From contig QKAW01000036.1 in NCBI GenBank assembly GCA_003247135.1, forward strand, positions 62,001 to 126,000: 64,000 bases of DNA, given 5' to 3'. Shown one piece after another: positions 16,188-25,073 of the stretch. Source of the DNA: Spirochaetales bacterium (GTDB lineage Bacteria; Spirochaetota; Spirochaetia; DSM-2461). A program made the position numbers and the translations under genes. Below the pieces are notes generated by a model. That model saw nothing but the letters and a program-made list of their open reading frames with translations. It was not told the DNA's origin and did not search any database. How positions within the stretch are numbered: the first letter of the stretch is position 1; the number at the start of each line of letters is the position of its first letter.

Positions 16188-18425
16188 ATGAAAGTAAATG
16201 AAGAAGTTCAAAATATTATTAATGCTGCATATAGGGAAGCTAAGTTAAAGAAACATGAATTTTTTACACCGGAACATATTCTTTATTCTGCACTTTTTTT
16301 TGATGGAACTGCTGGGATATTAAAAGAGTGTGGAGCAGATCCAGATCTGGTAAAAAAGGATTTAGAAGATTATTTTCAGAAATATATGCCTCTCCTTGAC
16401 GGGGATGAAGAGCCATCTGAATCTGTAGGGTTGCAAAATGTAATTGAGAGAACAATGATGCACCTAGAGGCTACAGGCAAGGAAGTTGTCGATGAAGGAG
16501 ATCTTCTAGTTTCTCTATTTAAGGAGAAAGATTCCTACGGATCCTATTACTTAAAAAAGTATGGAATAGATAATTTAACACTACTCTCTGTAGTCTCCCA
16601 TGGAAAGCATAAATTTGTAAAAAAAGAACAGAATGATACTGAGGGTGTTGAAGCAGGGAAAAGCAGCAAAACCAGTGCTTTGGATCAGTACACTCTAAAT
16701 TTAACAGAAATGGCCAGAAAGGGTAAACTAGATAATCTTGTTGGACGAGAAGATATTCTGGAGAGAACTATTCAGGTTCTATTAAGAAGAAATAAAAATA
16801 ATCCAATACATGTAGGTGATCCAGGGGTAGGAAAAACAGTATTAACTGAAGGTTTGGCAATTAAAATCGTAAAAAATGATGTCCCTGAAGGTCTAAAAAA
16901 TCATGAAATCTTTTCTCTTGATCTTGGAGCCCTACTTGCTGGTTCAAAATATAGAGGAGATTTTGAAGAGAGATTAAAGGCTGTTTTAAAAGAGCTTGAG
17001 TTAAGAGGACGATCTATTCTTTTTATTGACGAAATTCATAACATTATTGGTGCCGGTGCTGTTTCCGGTGGTTCTTTTGATGCTTCAAATTTATTAAAAC
17101 CTGCACTAACAACAGGTAAAATAAAGTGTATAGGTTCAACTACCTTTGATGAATATAAAAAACAGTTTGGGAAAGCCCATGCATTTACCAGAAGATTTCA
17201 GAAAATTGATGTAGGTGAACCAAGTATTGAGGATACAATTAAAATAATTCAGGGAATTATTGAATTATACGAGAAACATCATAATGTTAAATATACAAAA
17301 GAGGCAATAATTGCAACAGCTGAGCTTTCAAGCAGATATATGAATGACAGGAGATTACCAGATAAAGCTATCGATGTAATTGATGAAGCTGGGGCAAGGG
17401 TTAGAATGAGTGGAAATGGGGAAGTTCAGACTATAACCAAAGCTCATATTGAGAGTGTTTTATCATCAATAGCCGGAATCCCTAGTAAATCAATCTCATC
17501 TTCTGAAAATACTGTGTTAAAAGATCTCTCAATAAAGATTAAAGAGAAAATTTTTGGCCAAGATAGTGCAGTAGAACTGGTTGTCGAAGCTGTAAAAAGA
17601 TCAAGAGCAGGATTCAGAGCTCCTGACAAACCAGTTGCTTCGTTGCTTTTTGCCGGTAGTACCGGTGTTGGTAAAACTGAACTTGCAAAGCAGTTGGCAT
17701 TAGAGCTTTCAATTCCATTTGTAAGATTTGATATGAGTGAATATCAGGAGAAGCATACTGTTGCCAGACTAATTGGAGCTCCTCCAGGCTATACAGGGTA
17801 TGAAGAGGGTGGTCAATTAGTTGACAGTATAAAGAAAACACCTTATTGCGTTTTATTACTTGATGAGATAGAGAAGGCTCATTCTGATATTTACAACCTT
17901 TTATTACAAATAATGGATTATGCTACAATTACTGACAATCTAGGTAGGAAGGCTGATTTCAGGAATGTAATTATTATAATGACAAGTAATGCAGGAGCAA
18001 AGGATCTTGGCAAAACTATGATTGGTTTTGGAGAGAACAGAGTTACTGGTAATGAAATTATAAAAGCTGTTGAAAAGGCATTTACCCCGGAATTCAGAAA
18101 CAGACTTGATAAAATTGTAACTTTTAACAGACTTCCTAAAGAAATAATAAATTCTATTGTTAATAAGGAACTGAATATATTAAAGGATATGCTAAATCTT
18201 AAAAATGTTTCATTAAAGGTTTCAAAAGAAGCAGTTAATAAAATCTCTGATCTAGGTTATTCTGAAGAATTTGGTGCCAGAAACATGTCCAGAATTATTG
18301 ATCAGGAGATAAAATCAAAATTTATAGACGATATACTATTTGGAAAATTAACTAATGGTGGTTCGGTAACAGTAAATGTTAAAAAAGGGGAATTAAACGT
18401 AAAGGTTGATAGTTGTGTCAGCTGA
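16188..18425 (+). CDS. clpA: ClpA, AAA+ unfoldase of ClpAP
   Basis: Unfolds substrates and feeds them to ClpP (clpP is not in the window). The Clp N-domain (EVQNIINAAYREAKLKKHEF) precedes two AAA+ modules: Walker A1 GDPGVGKT near residue 210, Walker B ILFIDEIHNIIGAG; Walker A2 GSTGVGKT near 490, with LLLDEIEKAH. An IGF tripeptide at residues 612-614 marks the ClpP-docking loop. No ClpB-type middle domain, so ClpA rather than ClpB/ClpC. ATG 16188 is well placed behind GAGAGGG; an in-frame TTG at 16182 overlaps the clpS stop. Confidence 0.95.
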   Translation: MKVNEEVQNIINAAYREAKLKKHEFFTPEHILYSALFFDGTAGILKECGADPDLVKKDLEDYFQKYMPLLDGDEEPSESVGLQNVIERTMMHLEATGKEVVDEGDLLVSLFKEKDSYGSYYLKKYGIDNLTLLSVVSHGKHKFVKKEQNDTEGVEAGKSSKTSALDQYTLNLTEMARKGKLDNLVGREDILERTIQVLLRRNKNNPIHVGDPGVGKTVLTEGLAIKIVKNDVPEGLKNHEIFSLDLGALLAGSKYRGDFEERLKAVLKELELRGRSILFIDEIHNIIGAGAVSGGSFDASNLLKPALTTGKIKCIGSTTFDEYKKQFGKAHAFTRRFQKIDVGEPSIEDTIKIIQGIIELYEKHHNVKYTKEAIIATAELSSRYMNDRRLPDKAIDVIDEAGARVRMSGNGEVQTITKAHIESVLSSIAGIPSKSISSSENTVLKDLSIKIKEKIFGQDSAVELVVEAVKRSRAGFRAPDKPVASLLFAGSTGVGKTELAKQLALELSIPFVRFDMSEYQEKHTVARLIGAPPGYTGYEEGGQLVDSIKKTPYCVLLLDEIEKAHSDIYNLLLQIMDYATITDNLGRKADFRNVIIIMTSNAGAKDLGKTMIGFGENRVTGNEIIKAVEKAFTPEFRNRLDKIVTFNRLPKEIINSIVNKELNILKDMLNLKNVSLKVSKEAVNKISDLGYSEEFGARNMSRIIDQEIKSKFIDDILFGKLTNGGSVTVNVKKGELNVKVDSCVS

Positions 18426-19161
18426 TTTTCCATTTCTGGATATTAATGAATTTTTCTCATTTCCTAACCCTCTTGAATTAGATGATGATGAAAGTGTTGT
18501 TGGTGCTGGGGGAAATTTATCTCCAGGAATGCTATTCTCTGCCTATTATCAAGGTTTATTTCCCTGGTATAGTGAACCACCAATTTTATGGTGGTCATTA
18601 AATCCCAGATTAATATTGATTCCACAAAATTTAAAAGTAACAAAATCAATGGAAAAATTGTTTAAAAAAGATATGTATAGAGTTACTTTAGATAGATGCT
18701 TTAAGGATGTTATTACAGGTTGTCAGAGAGTTGTTAGAAGCCATGAGGATGGAACCTGGATTAATAATGAGATTGTTGAAGCTTATACAAATCTTCATAA
18801 TGAAGGTTTTGCCCACTCGGTAGAAGTCTGGAATAAAAATGGTGATCTGGTAGGTGGTCTGTACGGTGTTTCGATAGGTAATACATTTGCTGGAGAGAGC
18901 ATGTTTTCTCTTGAACCAAACAGCTCAAAATATGGATTTATAAAACTGGTAAGGTTTCTTGAGTCTAAAGATTTCAGTTTTATCGATTGCCAGCAGGAGA
19001 CAAGCCATCTAATGAGTCTGGGTGCAGCATCTGTTTCCAGAAGTGAGTTTTATAGTTTGTTAAATGAAGCTCTTAAAGAAAGCACTTACCGTGGAAATTG
19101 GAGTGAAATTTTTAATGATTTTACGGATTTTAACCCATTACTAACAAATTATAAGGTATAA
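18415..19161 (+). CDS. aat: Leucyl/phenylalanyl-tRNA-protein transferase
   Basis: Adds Leu or Phe from aminoacyl-tRNA to proteins with N-terminal Lys or Arg, creating N-degrons that ClpS reads. The 248 residues contain the Aat hallmarks GAGGNLSPGMLFSAYYQGLFPWY, WWSLNPR, HEDGTWI, GFAHSVEVW and GGLYGVSIGNTFAGESMFS, then FIDCQQETSHLMSLGA. I chose GTG 18415, with AAAGG about 10 bases upstream; TTG 18406 is in frame. It overlaps the end of clpA by 11 bases, so synthesis of degron writer, reader and unfoldase is coupled. Confidence 0.95.
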   Translation: MSADFPFLDINEFFSFPNPLELDDDESVVGAGGNLSPGMLFSAYYQGLFPWYSEPPILWWSLNPRLILIPQNLKVTKSMEKLFKKDMYRVTLDRCFKDVITGCQRVVRSHEDGTWINNEIVEAYTNLHNEGFAHSVEVWNKNGDLVGGLYGVSIGNTFAGESMFSLEPNSSKYGFIKLVRFLESKDFSFIDCQQETSHLMSLGAASVSRSEFYSLLNEALKESTYRGNWSEIFNDFTDFNPLLTNYKV

Positions 19162-19168
19162 TATAGAT

Positions 19169-20092
19169 ATGAAAAGAAAACTGTTTTCTATAACTGTAAT
19201 TTTATTACTATTAAATATATCAATATACGCTTCAGATGAGACTGAGAGAATTCTTGACAGATCTTTAGAGGAGTTTTCCAATAAAAATTATAGTTTGGCG
19301 CTGGATTTAATAATCGGGGTTCTGGCAATAGAACCGGATAATAGTACAGCTAAACTATATAAAAAGACAATTGAAGATGTTATAGCACTTGATAATGCTG
19401 ACACTGCTATCGATGGAACAGAGGTAGAAGCTGCAACTATTGAGAAACAGGAAAGCAGTGTAAAAAACCTTAATAGTTCAGTAAGTAAAGATGAAGAAGT
19501 TATAAAGTCTGAATCCTTTGAAACACTATCATTTACTACATTAGTTAGTTCTACTTTTGATAATAAATATACTTATTTGTCCCAAAAAATTAAACTTATA
19601 GTAGGGGTCCCTTTTTTTGATTTTGAAATAGTATCAGATCAGATAAAATATAATATAATGACAATAAATAGTGATACTATCCCTTTTTCCAGAATATTTG
19701 ATTTTAATTATTACAATATAGATTTTGGAGTTGGTTATCGTTTCCAGCCATTTAAAGAATCAGTAAGTGGATACGGCTTTGTTGATGTTAAAATAGGTAT
19801 GAAGGATCTTGGTCTATCTAAGTATTTATATGTTCCATATATAGGTTTTGATAGTGAGCTTTTTATATTAAAATCAATTTTAAAAGATAATATACTAAAT
19901 AATATCTGGATTGGTGGTTCAGGTGCTATTTTTAGTAATGATGGCCAAATTGTAAATAATTACAAATTACAGGGAAAAGCCGGTATTAAAATTGGTTTCT
20001 ATAAAGTAGGTCTTTTTTATTCCTCTGAGAGTTATAGTTTTTCAAAAATCAATTTAAATACATTTGGTTTATACAGTTCATTATCTTTTTAA
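19169..20092 (+). CDS. Exported protein, probable outer-membrane beta-barrel
   Basis: 307 residues, not recognised as a named family. A signal peptide (KRKLFSITVILLLLNISIYAS) is followed by a short TPR-like helical pair (SLEEFSNKNYSLALDLIIGVLAIEP), an acidic linker, and a C-terminal half rich in alternating hydrophobic strands (IDFGVGYRFQPF, GYGFVDVKIGM). It ends LYSSLSF, with a terminal Phe as in many outer-membrane proteins. It begins 7 bases after aat and its stop overlaps the converging mgtE stop by 4 bases. Function unknown. Confidence 0.6.
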   Translation: MKRKLFSITVILLLLNISIYASDETERILDRSLEEFSNKNYSLALDLIIGVLAIEPDNSTAKLYKKTIEDVIALDNADTAIDGTEVEAATIEKQESSVKNLNSSVSKDEEVIKSESFETLSFTTLVSSTFDNKYTYLSQKIKLIVGVPFFDFEIVSDQIKYNIMTINSDTIPFSRIFDFNYYNIDFGVGYRFQPFKESVSGYGFVDVKIGMKDLGLSKYLYVPYIGFDSELFILKSILKDNILNNIWIGGSGAIFSNDGQIVNNYKLQGKAGIKIGFYKVGLFYSSESYSFSKINLNTFGLYSSLSF

Positions 20093-21432
20093 TTTAAAAG
20101 AATTATTCGTATAGTTGTAAAATATATTGCATAACCGCAAACATCAATTACTGTAGACATTAATGGTCCAGCTGCTACTGTTGGGTCAAACCCAAGTTTG
20201 TGAAGAGTTAAAGGAACTATAGCCCCAATTGATGTTGCAAAAATTACAACCAGATTTAAAGATAAGCCAATTGTAAGTGCCTGAAATATAGTTATTCCAG
20301 GAGTTAAAAAGAAGCTTCTTAAAATAATAATTATCCCGGTTATTGCTCCTATTAGCAATCCCACAACAAGTTCTTTTCTTATGACTTTAAAAAAATCTCT
20401 AAAATGCAGTTGACCGGTAGCAAGTCCTCGAATCATTAAAGTTGAGGATTGAGTTCCGCAATTTCCTCCGGTTTGAGTAATAACTGACATAAACAGAATA
20501 ACAAAAGCAATTGAAGTTACATCGGAAAATGCGGCTATTACATTGGTAGAAACTGTACCTGCTAGAAGAAGAATGATTAACCAGGGAACTCTTTTGGTTA
20601 TTAGCTGAATTATACCTGATTCCAGATAACTGTCAGTACCACCACCCATAGCACCCATTTTATACACATCCTCAGTCTGTTCTTCACGAATTACATCAAT
20701 TGCGTCGTCGATTGTAATAATTCCTAACAGTTTATTAAATCTGTCAACAACCGGGAGTGCCAACAAATCGTGGTCTTCCATTATTTTTACAACATGTTCC
20801 TGATCCGTCTCTTCTCTAGTAGATATTACATGCTTTGTCATAATTTCGTTTATTAAAACATTATCATCAGAGATAAGTATCTCTTTAAGGGAGACTACTC
20901 CTACAAGTTTTTTTAACTCATCAACAACATATATGTAGTAGATTGTCTCAACTTTCTGTAAATTTTTCCTAATAAATTGTATGGCCTGAGCTACAGATAT
21001 ATTTCTTCTTATAGCGGCATATCTGGGAGTCATTAGACCCGCTGCATCATCTTCATCAAATTTTAGAAGGAATTCAGTTTCTGCTTTTATATTATCAGGT
21101 AGAGATTCCCATACAGATTGTCTCACTGCAGGAGATATTTCCTGTATAAGGTCTACAAGATCATCCGGCTCCATTTTGGATAAAACATTATTAATACCCT
21201 GGGATGACAATTTTTGTATTATAATCTCCTGATCCTGAGTTGGGATTTCAGAAATTAGATCAATCTTAAACTGATGATCCACATGGGTAAATAAACGGAC
21301 CATTTCATCCTTGGTAAATTCATCCCATTGATCCAGAATTTCAGTTAGTGTTAGTTCTTTTATTGCATTGTTCAAATCTTCTTCATCAAAAATATCCAGA
21401 TACTCTTTAATATTTCTTATTGAGTTATGCAT
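20089..21432 (-). CDS. mgtE: Magnesium transporter MgtE
   Basis: Mg2+-gated channel/transporter of 447 residues. Order: an N-terminal helical superhelix (MgtE_N, with MEPDDLVDLIQEISP), two CBS domains (LMTPRYAAIRRNISVAQAI; IMTKHVISTREETDQEHVV, LPVVDRFNKLLGIITIDDAIDV), a connecting helix, then about five transmembrane helices carrying GGNCGTQSSTLMIRGLATGQ, the pore-region signature. All family parts are present. The gene lies 3 bases downstream of murB on the same strand. Confidence 0.95.
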   Translation of the reverse strand: MHNSIRNIKEYLDIFDEEDLNNAIKELTLTEILDQWDEFTKDEMVRLFTHVDHQFKIDLISEIPTQDQEIIIQKLSSQGINNVLSKMEPDDLVDLIQEISPAVRQSVWESLPDNIKAETEFLLKFDEDDAAGLMTPRYAAIRRNISVAQAIQFIRKNLQKVETIYYIYVVDELKKLVGVVSLKEILISDDNVLINEIMTKHVISTREETDQEHVVKIMEDHDLLALPVVDRFNKLLGIITIDDAIDVIREEQTEDVYKMGAMGGGTDSYLESGIIQLITKRVPWLIILLLAGTVSTNVIAAFSDVTSIAFVILFMSVITQTGGNCGTQSSTLMIRGLATGQLHFRDFFKVIRKELVVGLLIGAITGIIIILRSFFLTPGITIFQALTIGLSLNLVVIFATSIGAIVPLTLHKLGFDPTVAAGPLMSTVIDVCGYAIYFTTIRIILLN

Positions 21433-21435
21433 AAA

Positions 21436-22350
21436 TTACTCCCATAATCCTACTTTTAACACTTCTGGCTCAAGGATATAGCCTTTTTTATTATAAACAG
21501 TTTTTATAACTTCATTTATAAGATAATCTATATCTGAAGATTTTGCTTTTCCTAAATTTACAATAATATTGGCATGAAATTCTGAAATCTGTGCCTCACC
21601 TTTTACCAGACCTTTTAGACCTGAATCTTCAATTATTTTACCAGAAGGTTCTCCAAAATCACGATTATTCTTAAAAACTGATCCGGCACATGGAAACTTG
21701 AAATGACCTTTATTATTACGGTCTCTGTTATTCTGTTCCATTATAGAGTAAATTTCATCCTTATTACCTGGTTTTAGTTGTAAAGCAATTTTAGTTATAA
21801 TTATATTATTTGATTGAAATGGTGATATTTTATAATCCCAATCTTTACTGTCAAAATATTGTTTTTTAACTTCTCCATTTTGATTAATAAATTCAGCCCA
21901 TAGAAAGCTTGAGGATATTTCATCCCCATAACACCTGGCATTCATCCAAACTGCTCCACCAAGGGTTCCAGGCATTCCATAAATAAATTCAAGTCCTGAC
22001 AGAGAGTTATTAAGGGCAAATTCACACAGTGAATTTACAGATATACCGGATTCAGCTATTAAAACATTCTCTTCTCTGTAAACCTTATTTAGTTCACCAA
22101 GATAAATTGTTATTCCCGGAATGCCTTTGTCTGAGACAAGAATATTTGCACCACCACCAAGAATAAATATAGGGATATTATGTTCTCTTGCCAAAGATTT
22201 AATCTTTAAAATATCTTCGACTGATTTTACAGATATAAATATTTCAGCCTTTCCACCACACTTAAATGTTGTATGGATGGACATATCTTCATTCTCTCTT
22301 ACTGTTCCATTTATGTTGATTTTATTTATAATATCCAATACTCTATTCAC
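21436..22350 (-). CDS. murB: UDP-N-acetylenolpyruvoylglucosamine reductase
   Basis: FAD enzyme that reduces UDP-GlcNAc-enolpyruvate to UDP-MurNAc for peptidoglycan. The 304 residues have HTTFKCGGKAEIFISV, the FAD loop ILGGGANILVSD, YGMPGTLGGAVWMNARCYG and FPCAGSVFKN with the proton-donor Ser, then IIEDSGLKGLVKGEAQISEFHANIIVN. Length and motifs fit the shorter type II form. The start is GTG 22350. It is divergently oriented to cysS across 52 bases. Confidence 0.95.
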   Translation of the reverse strand: MNRVLDIINKININGTVRENEDMSIHTTFKCGGKAEIFISVKSVEDILKIKSLAREHNIPIFILGGGANILVSDKGIPGITIYLGELNKVYREENVLIAESGISVNSLCEFALNNSLSGLEFIYGMPGTLGGAVWMNARCYGDEISSSFLWAEFINQNGEVKKQYFDSKDWDYKISPFQSNNIIITKIALQLKPGNKDEIYSIMEQNNRDRNNKGHFKFPCAGSVFKNNRDFGEPSGKIIEDSGLKGLVKGEAQISEFHANIIVNLGKAKSSDIDYLINEVIKTVYNKKGYILEPEVLKVGLWE

Positions 22351-22402
22351 ATAATTATATTATAGTAAGAGTCATTTAGGCGCAACTACAGGAGTTATCG
22401 AA

Positions 22403-23803
22403 ATGCTAAAACTTTATAACACAATTGGTAGAGAAATAACAGAGTTTAAACCAATAGAGGATGGTAAAGTATCTATCTACTGCTGTGGGCCTACAGTATA
22501 TAATTTTGCTCATATAGGTAATTTACGAACCTATTTTTTTGAAGATATTCTGGTTAAAACCTTAAAATTAAACGGTTTTAATATTAAACACTGTATGAAT
22601 ATTACCGATGTCGGTCATTTAACAGATGATGGTGATGATGGTGAAGATAAAATGATAAAAGCATCCAGGGAAAAAGGTATGGATGTATATGATATTGCCA
22701 AGTTCTTTGAAAAAGCGTTTTTTGAAGACACTCAAAAACTTAATATTTTAAAACCGAATATTATATGCCAGGCTACAAAGCATATTGGAGATATGATTAA
22801 GCTTGTAAAGGGTTTGGAAGAAAAGGGTTTTACATATATAAGCAATGGTAATGTTTACTTTAATACAACTAAATTTCAAGATTATGGTTTAATGGCAGGA
22901 TTGGATAAACAGGATCTTAATTTTGGAACTAGCACAGAACTGGATGAAGCTAAACAAAATCCCCAGGATTTTGTTCTATGGTTTACAAACAGCAAATTTG
23001 AAAATCAGGCAATGCAGTGGAATTCTCCCTGGGGGAAAGGGTATCCCGGTTGGCATTTAGAGTGTTCAGCCATGAGTTTAAAATATTTAGGTGATCATTT
23101 TGATATTCATTGTGGTGGAGTTGACCATGTAAATATCCACCATACCAATGAGATAGCCCAAACAGAAGCATATACTGGTAAAAAATGGGTAAACAGATGG
23201 TTACATGGGGAGTTTTTAGTAAATAAAACTGGAAAAATGTCCAAAAGTAAGGATGGTTTTTTAACCTTAAATACACTTATTGATAAGGGGTATAAAGCAC
23301 TTGATTACAGATATTTCCTTTTAGGTGCACACTACCGGTCTCAATTAACATTTTCATGGGAAGCTCTTGATGCAGGGAAATCCGCCTTAAAGGGAATAAG
23401 AAGCCGTGTACAATCACTAATGAAAGAATCTGAGGTTTTTAATATAAATAAAATAAGTGATAAAGCTGCAAAATATAAAACAGATTTTGAAAACCATATA
23501 AATGATGATTTAAATACTCCTAGATGCTTGGCGGATCTATGGGATCTTTTAAAAGATAAAGAGGTTTCTTCAGGAGAGAAATTAGCAGTTATCGAATATA
23601 TGGATAAAATTCTCTCTCTTGATCTACTGGTTGCTGAAAAAGAGCTTTGCACAGACCCTGAACTTCTTGCTCTCCTTGATAAAAGAAATATAGCTAGGGG
23701 AAACAAGGATTACAAGAGTGCTGATGAGATTAGAGCTCAACTGTTAACTAAAGGTTGGATAATTAAGGATTCACCTACAGGATCATCTTTAGAAAGGGTA
23801 TAA
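22403..23803 (+). CDS. cysS: Cysteinyl-tRNA synthetase
   Basis: Class I aminoacyl-tRNA synthetase of 466 residues. Zinc/substrate motif YCCGPTVYNFAHIGNLRTY includes the HIGN form of HIGH; WHLECSAMS and the GGVDHVNIHHTNEIAQ zinc site follow, and KMSKSKDG is the second ATP motif. The C-terminal helical tRNA-binding part (ALLDKRNIARGNKDYKSADEIR) is complete. ATG 22403 has GGAG upstream. The stop overlaps the ATG of the sigma-factor gene (TAATG). Confidence 0.97.
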   Translation: MLKLYNTIGREITEFKPIEDGKVSIYCCGPTVYNFAHIGNLRTYFFEDILVKTLKLNGFNIKHCMNITDVGHLTDDGDDGEDKMIKASREKGMDVYDIAKFFEKAFFEDTQKLNILKPNIICQATKHIGDMIKLVKGLEEKGFTYISNGNVYFNTTKFQDYGLMAGLDKQDLNFGTSTELDEAKQNPQDFVLWFTNSKFENQAMQWNSPWGKGYPGWHLECSAMSLKYLGDHFDIHCGGVDHVNIHHTNEIAQTEAYTGKKWVNRWLHGEFLVNKTGKMSKSKDGFLTLNTLIDKGYKALDYRYFLLGAHYRSQLTFSWEALDAGKSALKGIRSRVQSLMKESEVFNINKISDKAAKYKTDFENHINDDLNTPRCLADLWDLLKDKEVSSGEKLAVIEYMDKILSLDLLVAEKELCTDPELLALLDKRNIARGNKDYKSADEIRAQLLTKGWIIKDSPTGSSLERV

Positions 23804-24315
23804 TGTCACTTTTTACCGAAATATATGATAAACATTTTGAAGTAGTAATCAGAATTGCTTTTAGATTTACAGGGGATTTAGAAGCAGCGGAGGATCTATG
23901 TCAGGATACATTTATTAAATATTTCGAAAAATATGGTAACGAAAAAGATGATAAAGAGGCTCTATACTTCTTAATTAAAATTATAAAAAATCTTTCTATA
24001 AATTATGAAAAAAGAAAGAAAATCGAGCATAGAGTTTTTAATCAGTACAGAAATGAAAACTCAACAGTTGAAAATGAGACTGGTTTATCAGATTTAGTAA
24101 AAAAAGAACAAATTTCTGATATACAAAAAGCACTTCTATTGATACCTTATAAGTATAGATTACCCTTAATATTAAAAGAGTATGAACAATTGACATATGA
24201 AGAAATATCAAAAATAATTAAAACATCAGTGTCGAATGTTAAAATATTAATTTTTAGGGCTAAAAAAATCTTTAAGGAAAAAGTAAAGGAGATTGAAAAT
24301 GGATATACTACCTGA
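23803..24315 (+). CDS. ECF-type RNA polymerase sigma factor
   Basis: 170-residue sigma-70 family member with only regions 2 and 4. Region 2: FRFTGDLEAAEDLCQDTFIKYFEKYG; region 4: IPYKYRLPLILKEYEQLTYEEISKIIKTSVSNVKILIFRAKKIFK, a helix-turn-helix for the -35 element. The ATG overlaps cysS by one base, and the end overlaps the next gene, encoding a small single-pass membrane protein that may be its anti-sigma factor. Stimulus unknown; the downstream exported proteins suggest an envelope response (inference). Confidence 0.9.
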   Translation: MSLFTEIYDKHFEVVIRIAFRFTGDLEAAEDLCQDTFIKYFEKYGNEKDDKEALYFLIKIIKNLSINYEKRKKIEHRVFNQYRNENSTVENETGLSDLVKKEQISDIQKALLLIPYKYRLPLILKEYEQLTYEEISKIIKTSVSNVKILIFRAKKIFKEKVKEIENGYTT

Positions 24316-24646
24316 TTTTTCTGAAAGTAAGTTGCAGATAAGAAACAGAATTGAAGGAGCTTTAAGAGAGAAAAAAAGAGGCCCTTCACTTTATCAATAC
24401 TCTATGTTTTTGTGTCTTTTTTTCTTTACTTCATTATGTACAGCTATTTATATAAAAAATATAATAACTGGAAAAACTCAATCGAATAAACGGGATATTG
24501 ACTATTTTGTAATGGAACAATTTCTTAGTTCAGAAGGTTTCGACCAGGAAACTGTAATAGAGTTACCTAGAACACTTTCTCTAAGTTCTGCAGGTGAGTC
24601 TACACTTTTCTCAACAATAAGCTTTGCACAGGAGACTTATGAATAA
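24299..24646 (+). CDS. Small single-pass membrane protein, candidate anti-sigma factor
   Basis: About 115 residues. A cytoplasmic N-terminus of some 35 residues (MDILPDFSESKLQIRNRIEG) is followed by one transmembrane helix (YSMFLCLFFFTSLCTAIYI) and a roughly 60-residue periplasmic tail. No zinc-binding anti-sigma motif (HxxxCxxC) is visible. The assignment as anti-sigma factor rests on the 17-base overlap with the sigma gene and the topology only. ATG 24299 is preferred; a TTG lies two codons upstream. It overlaps the next gene by 8 bases. Confidence 0.6.
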   Translation: MDILPDFSESKLQIRNRIEGALREKKRGPSLYQYSMFLCLFFFTSLCTAIYIKNIITGKTQSNKRDIDYFVMEQFLSSEGFDQETVIELPRTLSLSSAGESTLFSTISFAQETYE

Positions 24647-25073
24647 GTTCTTTATCATTTTTCTTGTTTTTCCTACAGTGCTATTTGGACAAGAAAAAGG
24701 AATTAAAGGTTTACTGAAAGTTGATGTGGTAGTTAAAGTAATTTCTGAAGAGTCAGAAGAGTTGTGGAGTTTTTCTACTAAAAAATATACTGTTAGCCAG
24801 AGATCTGTTAGTATAAACCTGAAAGGATTCGATGGTGAACTTATAGCAACACTTAATCCTGTAGTTGTAAACGATGATCTACTCCTGCTTAAAACATCTT
24901 CAATAGTCAAGAATCTGGATACAGGTTCAATAATTAAAGCTAGTGAAAAGGATCTCTTATCCGGTTTTAATGAGGAAATTGTTTTTTATCCAATTGGAAA
25001 TCTGGAAAATGTACCAAATGTAATTTTAATATTAAATATAACAAAATTTGGCGGTGTTGATGCTGAAAATTAG
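24639..25073 (+). CDS. Exported hypothetical protein
   Basis: 144 residues, not recognised. A signal peptide MNKFFIIFLVFPTVLFGQ is followed by a beta-strand-rich region (LLKVDVVVKVIS, KKYTVSQRSVSINLKGF, GELIATLNPVVV). No cysteines for lipidation. ATG 24639 has AGGAGA upstream and overlaps the preceding membrane-protein gene; the 3' end overlaps the transglutaminase-like gene by 14 bases. The tight overlap of all four genes suggests one regulated unit with the sigma factor. Confidence 0.7.
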   Translation: MNKFFIIFLVFPTVLFGQEKGIKGLLKVDVVVKVISEESEELWSFSTKKYTVSQRSVSINLKGFDGELIATLNPVVVNDDLLLLKTSSIVKNLDTGSIIKASEKDLLSGFNEEIVFYPIGNLENVPNVILILNITKFGGVDAEN

